Positions 1 to 4,769 of a stretch of 5,828 bases of DNA are shown one piece after another. Within the stretch, counting starts at the first letter, position 1; the number at the start of each line of letters is the position of its first letter. Origin of the DNA: Thermoplasmatota archaeon (lineage in GTDB: Archaea > Thermoplasmatota > Penumbrarchaeia > Penumbrarchaeales > Penumbrarchaeaceae); contig JAUVLN010000156.1 in the NCBI GenBank assembly GCA_030600725.1, positions 1 through 5,828 of the forward strand. The letters run 5' to 3'. The translations under genes were made by a program, and so were the position numbers. The notes beneath the pieces are model-generated. The model made no database searches. It was not told where the DNA came from and saw only the letters and a list, made by a program, of their open reading frames with translations.

Positions 1-507
1 ATATTCAAGGTTCGGTCAGACGGCCTCTATGTACTTGATATCAAGAAAACAGACGAGAGGATCAGGGTCGCGGCGAAGATGATCGCCAAATTCAAACCCG
101 AGGAGATCCTCGTCGTCTCCGCAAGGCAGTACGGTCAAAAACCGGTGAGGGAGTTCTCGAACAACATAAGGTGCGACGCATTTCCCGGAAGGTTCGTACC
201 GGGAACCTTGACCAACCCCTCCCTGGATGTTTACAAGGAGCCAAGGATATTGATAGTGACAGATCCTGCGGCCGATCAGCAGGCCCTGAAAGAGGCGGTC
301 AACTCAAATGTTCCGATAGTGGGATTGTGCGATGCAAATAACGAGACAAAGTTCGTCGATCTGGTCATACCCGCAAACAACAAGGGCAGGCGGTCCCTGG
401 CGGTTGTATACTGGCTGCTTGCGCGTGAGGTCCTCAAGGAGAGAGGAGAGATAGAGAACGACTCCGACTTCCAGGTGGATATGAAGGACTTCGAGGCCAC
501 ACTCTAG
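1..507 (+). CDS. rpsB: Small ribosomal subunit protein uS2 (archaeal type), 3' part
   Basis: The reading frame is open from base 1 and ends at TAG 505-507, giving 168 residues; the true start lies upstream of the window. uS2 is a structural protein of the small ribosomal subunit in the cytoplasm. The visible part carries the archaeal/eukaryotic S2 signature in order: VRSDGLYVLD near residue 4, KTDERIR near 17, SARQYGQKPV near 40, the GRFVPGTLTNP segment near 64, VTDPAADQQAL near 87, and the near-invariant IPANNKGRRSL close to 122 followed by VYWLLAREVL. An internal ATG at 79 is not the start, because the conserved domain continues upstream without a break. Archaeal uS2 is usually a little over 200 residues, so roughly 30-60 residues are missing at the left edge. 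The short acidic tail after the conserved core varies between species. The Memo-family gene follows 34 bases downstream, an arrangement known from many archaea. Identification is very secure. Confidence 0.97.
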   Translation: MFKVRSDGLYVLDIKKTDERIRVAAKMIAKFKPEEILVVSARQYGQKPVREFSNNIRCDAFPGRFVPGTLTNPSLDVYKEPRILIVTDPAADQQALKEAVNSNVPIVGLCDANNETKFVDLVIPANNKGRRSLAVVYWLLAREVLKERGEIENDSDFQVDMKDFEATL

Positions 508-541
508 AAAGAGTTAAGTCATAACGGCCGCATTCATAACC

Positions 542-1390
542 ATGCGTGAACCAGCGGTAGCTGGCATGTTCTATCCAGCGAGTAAAAAGGGGTTGGAAAG
601 GGAGATAGCCGACTGCTTCAGGAGGGGACCGGGCCCCTTGGGAAAGGGCGATAGTGGAGGAAAAAGGGTCCTGGGATTGGTCAGCCCCCATGCGGGATAC
701 ACATATTCGGGACCCACGGCGGCCTTCGGATTCGCGGAGCTCAAGAGGGGAGGGACCCCGGACACCGTAATAATACTGGGACCAAACCATCACGGGTGGG
801 GTGAACCGATCGCGGTCTCCGCCCAGGATTGGAAGATGCCGATGGGCATCATTCAATGCGATAAGGAGCTGGCCTGGGACCTTGGCCTCGGGATCAATGA
901 GAGCGCCCATCAACAGGAACATTCCATCGAGGTCCAGGTCCCATTCCTTCAATACCTTGATCCAGAAGTAAAGATGGTCGGCATCGAGATGCTGGATCAA
1001 TCTCTGGATACGTCCCTGAACGTGGGTAAAACGATCGCACGGACCATCCAAAGCAGCGATCGAACGGCTTCCGTGATCGCATCCTCGGACATGACCCACT
1101 GCGGGCGCAACTACGGTTTGCCTATACCAGAGGGCATGAACGCCGGAGAATATGCCAGGTCCATCGATATTCCGGTGATCGAAAAGCTGTTAAAATGGGA
1201 CCTGGAAGGGGCTTTCAGAACCCGCAGGGAGCTCGGGGTCACGGCCTGCGGAATGGGCCCGATAGCAGCCATGATCACAGCGGTCAAGGAGCTGGGCGGG
1301 AGCGAAAACAGGTTATTATCATATACCACAAGCTATGATGTTCAGGCCTCCCACAGTGCTGTGGGCTATGTCTCATTGGCTTTTTACTGA
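542..1390 (+). CDS. Memo-family protein (AmmeMemoRadiSam system protein B)
   Basis: This 282-residue protein matches the Memo/MEMO1 family along its whole length, and its size is normal for the family. Seen in sequence: the family-typical N-terminus REPAVAGMFYP, SPHAGYTYSG with His50, LGPNHHGWG with His83/His84, EHSIEVQVPFLQ with His127, SSDMTHCG at 181-188, ACGMGP with Cys236, and a C-terminal YTTSYDVQ segment. Human MEMO1 uses two histidines and a cysteine in a dioxygenase-like metal site, and His50, His83 or His84, and Cys236 are the likely counterparts. In prokaryotes the protein is named for co-occurrence with AMMECR1-domain and radical SAM proteins; its reaction is not settled. It is probably cytoplasmic. 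The ATG at 542 is chosen because the family signature begins there and the frame is closed by TAA at 515-517 with no other usable start. No Shine-Dalgarno sequence precedes it, so translation may be coupled to rpsB or use a weak signal. Family assignment is secure, function is not. Confidence 0.93.
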   Translation: MREPAVAGMFYPASKKGLEREIADCFRRGPGPLGKGDSGGKRVLGLVSPHAGYTYSGPTAAFGFAELKRGGTPDTVIILGPNHHGWGEPIAVSAQDWKMPMGIIQCDKELAWDLGLGINESAHQQEHSIEVQVPFLQYLDPEVKMVGIEMLDQSLDTSLNVGKTIARTIQSSDRTASVIASSDMTHCGRNYGLPIPEGMNAGEYARSIDIPVIEKLLKWDLEGAFRTRRELGVTACGMGPIAAMITAVKELGGSENRLLSYTTSYDVQASHSAVGYVSLAFY

Positions 1391-1409
1391 TGGGCAGGCA
1401 AGTCAATTC

Positions 1410-1417
1410 AAATATAT
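1410..1417 (+). promoter_or_regulatory. Candidate TATA box for the glycan operon
   Basis: AAATATAT lies in the 58-base gap between the Memo stop and the dehydrogenase start. An archaeal TATA box normally sits about 25 bases ahead of the transcription start, which would place initiation near 1438-1442 and leave a very short leader around the Shine-Dalgarno sequence. No clear BRE is visible. The site suggests that the glycan genes can be transcribed apart from the ribosomal cluster, but read-through from upstream is equally possible. Assigned by eye only. Confidence 0.4.
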
Positions 1418-1426
1418 TGACCACAT

Positions 1427-1436
1427 ATGGGCCCAT
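1427..1436. repeat. 10-bp perfect palindrome ATGGGCCCAT
   Basis: This self-complementary decamer lies between the candidate TATA box (1410-1417) and the Shine-Dalgarno sequence (1438-1444), where an archaeal repressor could block transcription start. As RNA it has no loop, so a DNA-binding dimer is a better guess than a hairpin. A palindrome of this length near a promoter can arise by chance, and no second copy was noticed. Confidence 0.35.
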
Positions 1437-1437
1437 C

Positions 1438-1444
1438 GAGGGAT
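1438..1444 (+). promoter_or_regulatory. Ribosome binding site that fixes the GTG start of the dehydrogenase
   Basis: GAGGGAT lies 4 bases ahead of the GTG at 1449. The frame is open upstream to an ATG at 1335, but that segment overlaps the end of the Memo gene and encodes no family-like sequence. The Shine-Dalgarno sequence followed at once by the Rossmann-fold signature supports GTG 1449 as the real start. Confidence 0.7.
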
Positions 1445-1448
1445 ATCA

Positions 1449-2759
1449 GTGAACATCTCCATAGTCGGAACAGGGTATGTGGGGTTGACCACGGGATTGG
1501 CTCTTGCGGAGCTTGGAAACCGCGTGATCCTGGTGGACGTTATCAGGGAGAAGCTGGAATCGATAGAAGGGGGAAAGGCCCCTTTCTACGAGCCAGGGGT
1601 GGAGGAGCTCATCAAGAAACATATCGGATCCGGGATGATCTCAACATCCATGGACCTGAAACAGGCCGTGCTCTCCACCGATATGACCTTCATAGCGGTT
1701 GGTACCCCCCCCCTGTCCGACGGAAGCATGGACAACCGATCCGTTGCATCCGCTTCAGAGGAGATCGGCAGGGCCCTGCTTGAAAAGGAACCATTTCACA
1801 TAGTGATCACAAAATCAACGGTCATTCCAGGTACCACGGTCGGCCTTGTACGGACCAGTATAGAGAAGTTCTCCGGCAAGAAGGCTGGAAATGGGTTCGG
1901 GTTGGCAATGTGCCCCGAATTCCTGAGAGAAGGATCGGCGATGCAGGACTCGATGAACCCCGACAGGGTTGTGATCGGGGCTCATGACGACAGGTCATAT
2001 AGTGCCCTGGAGGAGATATTCAGACCCCTGGATTCCCGGATCATCAGAACCTCCCCGACCACCGCGGAGATGATCAAATACTCCTCAAACAGCCTCCTTG
2101 CGACCAAGATATCCTTTGCCAACGAGGTCGCCAGGGTATGCGAGAAAGTTGGCGTTGATGTATACGAGGTCATGGAGGGTGTCGGCGCAGATTCGAGGAT
2201 CTCACCGCTGTTTCTGCGCGCTGGAGCCGGTTTCGGGGGCTCCTGCTTCCCCAAGGACGTATCGGCATTGATCCACCTTGCCAGGCAGCTCGGCGTCCCG
2301 ACACCTCTTCTGGACGGCGTCATGGAGAACAACGATATCCAGCCGAAACACCTCGTCGAGGTCGCCCGGAACCTCGTGGGATCCCTGCATGGGTTGAAGG
2401 TATCGGTGCTGGGCCTTTCGTTCAAACCGGATACCGATGATATCAGGGAGACCAGATCCCTACCCGTGATCAGGGAGCTGCTGGAAAACGGAGCCAGGGT
2501 GTGTGCTACCGATCCACAGGCCATGAAGAACTTCAGAGATATCATGCCTGAGATCACCTATTTCAACGATCCCCAGGATGCGGTCAACTGGGGAGATGTC
2601 CTGATCCTGATGACCGAATGGCCCCAGTTCAGAGAACTGGACTGGCATGCCCATGGAGGTTTGAAGGCTGTAATTGACGGGCGGAGGAGCATATCCCGCG
2701 AGGACCTTGGCGACATAGAATACTGGTCCATCGGCATGCCCCTACCCGAACGGAAATGA
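1449..2759 (+). CDS. ugd: UDP-glucose 6-dehydrogenase (UDP-glucose/GDP-mannose dehydrogenase family)
   Basis: From the GTG at 1449 the protein has 436 residues, the normal family length. These NAD-dependent enzymes oxidise a nucleotide sugar twice at C6; the UDP-glucose type yields UDP-glucuronate for surface glycans, as AglM does in Haloferax N-glycosylation. Seen in order: Rossmann motif GTGYVG at 7-12 with Asp30 at the end of beta-2, FIAVGTP at 81-87, STVIPGTT at 123-130, CPEFLREGSA at 155-164, an EMIKY..N segment with Lys210 and Asn214, GFGGSCFPKD at 261-270 with the catalytic-type Cys266 and Asp270, then a second Rossmann-like C-terminal domain starting at LKVSVLGLSFKPDTDDIRE (316-334). 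Spacing of Lys210, Asn214, Cys266 and Asp270 matches the Lys204, Asn208, Cys260, Asp264 set of Streptococcus UDP-glucose dehydrogenase, recalled from memory. All expected active-site residues are present. The FLREGSA motif favours UDP-glucose, but UDP-HexNAc or GDP-mannose cannot be excluded. Its stop overlaps the ribosome binding site of the next gene, indicating an operon. Confidence 0.92.
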   Translation: MNISIVGTGYVGLTTGLALAELGNRVILVDVIREKLESIEGGKAPFYEPGVEELIKKHIGSGMISTSMDLKQAVLSTDMTFIAVGTPPLSDGSMDNRSVASASEEIGRALLEKEPFHIVITKSTVIPGTTVGLVRTSIEKFSGKKAGNGFGLAMCPEFLREGSAMQDSMNPDRVVIGAHDDRSYSALEEIFRPLDSRIIRTSPTTAEMIKYSSNSLLATKISFANEVARVCEKVGVDVYEVMEGVGADSRISPLFLRAGAGFGGSCFPKDVSALIHLARQLGVPTPLLDGVMENNDIQPKHLVEVARNLVGSLHGLKVSVLGLSFKPDTDDIRETRSLPVIRELLENGARVCATDPQAMKNFRDIMPEITYFNDPQDAVNWGDVLILMTEWPQFRELDWHAHGGLKAVIDGRRSISREDLGDIEYWSIGMPLPERK

Positions 2760-2766
2760 GGGAGAG
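2758..2766 (+). promoter_or_regulatory. Ribosome binding site overlapping the ugd stop codon
   Basis: GAGGGAGAG overlaps the TGA stop (2757-2759) of the dehydrogenase gene and stands 4 bases before the ATG at 2771. An earlier ATG at 2756 (ATGA overlap) lacks a good Shine-Dalgarno sequence and would itself contain this site. The position favours start 2771 and translational coupling of the two genes. Confidence 0.6.
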
Positions 2767-2770
2767 ATCG

Positions 2771-3814
2771 ATGAAGAAGGTATCATGGAAAGACCTCCTG
2801 TATATCGGACTTGGCCTATTCCTCATTGGGGCTCTGGCACTCCATGCCGATGTAACGGATACATTGGACAACATGAGGAATATTGACCTGAGCCTACTGG
2901 GCCTCATCCTCGTTCTGTATCTGGGGAACACATCCGTCAAAGCCCTCAGATGGTCTGCGATACTCAGGGGTATCGGAGCGAAGAACAGGGGGTTCATCAC
3001 CTTTCCAATATTCCTTGCCTCACTGGCATTGAACAACTCCACACCTGGAAAGGTCGGTGGCGAGCCCATAAGGGCCTATTTTCTGAGGGAGCATACCGGC
3101 ACCAGGTTATCCCTGGGTGCGGCCTCGATCTTCGCGGAGAAATCTCTTGACATGCTCACGATCATCACCGCTTCGATGATCGGTATGATCTACCTTTTCT
3201 CCACCCTTGGTGGGAACAGCGTCATCAACATGGGTCTGGGGGTGGGTCTCGGCGGTGTTGTTGTCACCGGTGCGATCCTGATGATGGTCAATAAAAAGGT
3301 GATGTTGGCCATGATATCCCTTGCAGGATGGTTCGTTTCGAAGATCCCCTTCCGTAAAGCCCGGGAACTGGGCGATAAGGCCATCAAAAGGGTCAAGGGG
3401 TCTGGCGAAAGGTTCAATACAGCGCTCGTGAACCTCAGGAAGAACAGGGGGATGGCGGCCGCGGTCATCCTGTTGACTTCAGCGATCTGGCTGAACGAGG
3501 CTTTGAGATTGTATCTGGTCGTAATGGCCCTCCCCGGAGGATATCATGTACCTTTCATCGGTGCGGTGGCAGCTATCGGCGTGGCAAATATACTCGGATT
3601 TATAATCCCTTACGGGGCGGGGAACGTGCTCGGCGGCACCTCCGTTCTGGAGATGATCTCCGGTCAGGAAAATCTATCATTCTCCGCCTCGATAACCGCA
3701 GTGGCCACTTCCATATGGCTGTCCATCCCGCTGGGGTTGCTATCCCTTGGATATCTAAAGAACAGAAGCTCAAGAATTAAGGGGACAGATGGGGGGAATG
3801 ATCGACTTGCCTGA
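2771..3814 (+). CDS. Flippase-like multi-pass membrane protein (LPG synthase TM / UPF0104 family)
   Basis: The protein has 347 residues from ATG 2771; an in-frame ATG at 2756 would add five residues. It is strongly hydrophobic, with about eight probable membrane segments near residues 9-26, 40-60, 75-90, 117-143, 150-173, 177-194, 229-253, 262-283 and 305-328 (some may be re-entrant). Family hallmarks are visible: NNSTPGKVGGEPIRAYFLRE at 88-107, an acidic/basic helix with Glu123, Lys124 and Asp127, and the glycine-rich IPYGAGNVLGG stretch at 279-289 before Glu294. This domain forms the membrane half of bacterial MprF, which flips lysyl-phosphatidylglycerol, and stand-alone archaeal members lie in glycan loci. 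Here there is no aminoacyl-transferase domain, so lysyl-lipid synthesis is not implied. The gene sits between ugd and a GT2 enzyme and overlaps the latter by 26 bases, so movement of a lipid-linked sugar across the membrane is a reasonable inference. The exact substrate is unknown. Confidence 0.87.
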   Translation: MKKVSWKDLLYIGLGLFLIGALALHADVTDTLDNMRNIDLSLLGLILVLYLGNTSVKALRWSAILRGIGAKNRGFITFPIFLASLALNNSTPGKVGGEPIRAYFLREHTGTRLSLGAASIFAEKSLDMLTIITASMIGMIYLFSTLGGNSVINMGLGVGLGGVVVTGAILMMVNKKVMLAMISLAGWFVSKIPFRKARELGDKAIKRVKGSGERFNTALVNLRKNRGMAAAVILLTSAIWLNEALRLYLVVMALPGGYHVPFIGAVAAIGVANILGFIIPYGAGNVLGGTSVLEMISGQENLSFSASITAVATSIWLSIPLGLLSLGYLKNRSSRIKGTDGGNDRLA

Positions 3815-4613
3815 ATTAACAACCGTATTGTTGATCTACAATGAGAAGGAGAACATCATCCCGCTCACCGAGGATATCCTTGAGGTTTACAGGAGTGGAG
3901 AGATAGACGGAGAGATACTTCTGGGGGACGACGGGTCCGAGGACGGAAGCCACGAGATATGCGATCAGCTTGCAGGAAAATATGATAACGTCAGGACGTT
4001 CCATCACCGTGCGGATCCGGATAACGGCCACCCGACGGACAACTGGAACCGCGCATGGACCATACGCCACGGTTTCGAGTATGCCGAGGGGGAGATCGTT
4101 ATATTCATGGACGGGGACAGACAGTACGATGCGAAGGAGATCCCAGCGTTCCTCGAGAAGATGGGGGAGGGTTGGGACGTTGTCTCCGGGTGGAGGAACA
4201 AACGGGCAGATAACTCGTGGAGGAGGTTCCAATCCAGAACCTACAACCGGATATTCATATCTGGCCTCTTCGGAATGGACATCAGGGACCAGAACTCGGG
4301 GTTCAAGGCCTTCCGGAGGGAGCTTGCCCTCAGGATGAGGTTCGATCCTTCGGGATACAGGGGGATACACCGCTTCATCCTGCCCATCGCCTACATGGCC
4401 GGAGCGTCCATGACCGAGATCCCCATCAACCATTTCGACCGGCCCGCGGGCAGCTCGTATATCAAGACCTATACCGTACCATTCATCTTCCTTTCCGATA
4501 TGTTCCTGCGTTTCTATCCCGCCTTCAAAGGGGATCTAAGGAAGATGAAAAAGATAAGAAAGAGGCTCGGAAGGATGCCAAACCCTCAGGATAAGTTGAA
4601 ATTGGACCTATAA
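3789..4613 (+). CDS. Family 2 glycosyltransferase, DPM1-like (dolichyl-phosphate sugar synthase type)
   Basis: This 274-residue GT-A fold protein starts at ATG 3789 inside the end of the preceding gene (26-base overlap), with AAGGGGA just upstream; a second in-frame ATG at 3798 is possible. Seen: VLLIYNEKENI at 13-23, the nucleotide-binding GDDGSEDGS at 46-54, the metal-binding DGDRQYD at 108-114 in place of the usual DADxQ, a WRRFQSRTYNRI segment after residue 143, and DQNSGFKAFRREL, typical of the acceptor side of dolichyl-phosphate mannose/glucose synthases. No C-terminal transmembrane helices are visible, so it should be cytoplasmic or membrane-associated, as is human DPM1. It probably transfers a hexose or uronic acid from a nucleotide sugar to a polyprenyl phosphate or lipid-linked glycan; ugd upstream could supply UDP-glucuronate. 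The loop at residues 76-92 lacks the usual GKGxA motif and is longer and rich in Asp, Asn and His. Donor and acceptor cannot be read from sequence. Confidence 0.9.
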   Translation: MGGMIDLPELTTVLLIYNEKENIIPLTEDILEVYRSGEIDGEILLGDDGSEDGSHEICDQLAGKYDNVRTFHHRADPDNGHPTDNWNRAWTIRHGFEYAEGEIVIFMDGDRQYDAKEIPAFLEKMGEGWDVVSGWRNKRADNSWRRFQSRTYNRIFISGLFGMDIRDQNSGFKAFRRELALRMRFDPSGYRGIHRFILPIAYMAGASMTEIPINHFDRPAGSSYIKTYTVPFIFLSDMFLRFYPAFKGDLRKMKKIRKRLGRMPNPQDKLKLDL

Positions 4614-4640
4614 ATAGTTTACTATTGTAACTGTTAGTTA

Positions 4641-4650
4641 TTTATATATT
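4641..4650 (+). promoter_or_regulatory. Candidate TATA box of the FG-GAP surface-protein gene
   Basis: TTTATATATT is the best archaeal TATA-like sequence in the window and lies in the 156-base, markedly AT-rich gap after the glycan operon. It predicts a transcription start near 4668-4675 and a leader of about 95-100 bases. A weaker candidate, ATTAAATA at 4673-4680, would give a leader of about 65 bases. No convincing BRE or oligo-T terminator for the upstream operon was recognised in the same gap. Confidence 0.55.
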
Positions 4651-4709
4651 ATGAAAAATTTGTTCCATTACCATTAAATAAGGCAATGTTCAACGGATAT
4701 ACACAGTCA

Positions 4710-4741
4710 GGATATCTGAAATCAGCATCTGTCAGATATCC
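4710..4741. repeat. 10-bp perfect inverted repeat in the leader of the FG-GAP gene
   Basis: GGATATCTGA (4710-4719) and TCAGATATCC (4732-4741) are exact reverse complements separated by 12 bases. The stem can be lengthened by CAG/CTG pairs beyond a small bulge (CAG at 4708-4710, CTG at 4743-4745), at the cost of the outermost G-C pair. The element lies downstream of the TATA box, so it is probably transcribed. It may be an RNA hairpin in the 5' leader or a dimeric operator. No run of T follows it, so it is not a typical intrinsic terminator. Confidence 0.6.
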
Positions 4742-4756
4742 CCTGGAATCAGATAT
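4732..4756 (+). repeat. Direct repeat TCAGATAT next to the ribosome binding site
   Basis: TCAGATAT occurs at 4732-4739 and again at 4749-4756, 17 bases apart. Both copies are complementary to ATATCTGA at 4712-4719, so the upstream arm could pair with either. The second copy ends one base before the Shine-Dalgarno sequence at 4758. This permits two alternative hairpins, or three half-sites for a DNA-binding protein. Confidence 0.5.
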
Positions 4757-4757
4757 A

Positions 4758-4764
4758 GAGGTGA
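4758..4764 (+). promoter_or_regulatory. Strong Shine-Dalgarno sequence of the FG-GAP gene
   Basis: GAGGTGA matches the 3' end of 16S rRNA over seven bases and is spaced 5 bases from ATG 4770. It fixes the start of a gene whose frame is otherwise open at the window edge. Confidence 0.8.
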
Positions 4765-4769
4765 GATAT

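Noticed and set aside
434..1099. Long open frame on the minus strand opposite rpsB and Memo
   Set aside because: It lies antisense to two well-conserved genes, spans their gap, and shows no recognisable domain; it is a shadow of their codon use.
1335..1448. Upstream extension of the dehydrogenase frame to ATG 1335
   Set aside because: It overlaps the end of the Memo gene, encodes no family sequence, and a Shine-Dalgarno sequence plus GTG at 1449 start the Rossmann fold at the expected place.
2771..3814. Lysylphosphatidylglycerol synthase activity for the membrane protein
   Set aside because: Only the membrane-domain signature is present; the catalytic aminoacyl-transfer domain of MprF is absent.
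3816..4433. 205-residue minus-strand open frame opposite the glycosyltransferase
   Set aside because: It is antisense to a clear GT2 gene, its composition mirrors that gene, and no domain is seen.
4614..4640. Possible transcription terminator after the glycosyltransferase
   Set aside because: Only a weak, bulged stem (around GTTTAC/GTAAC) in AT-rich DNA and no clear run of T; too weak to call.
4710..4741. Inverted repeat read as an intrinsic terminator, IS end or CRISPR repeat
   Set aside because: No T-run follows, no transposase or target duplication is nearby, and only one unit exists, so a leader or operator element fits better.
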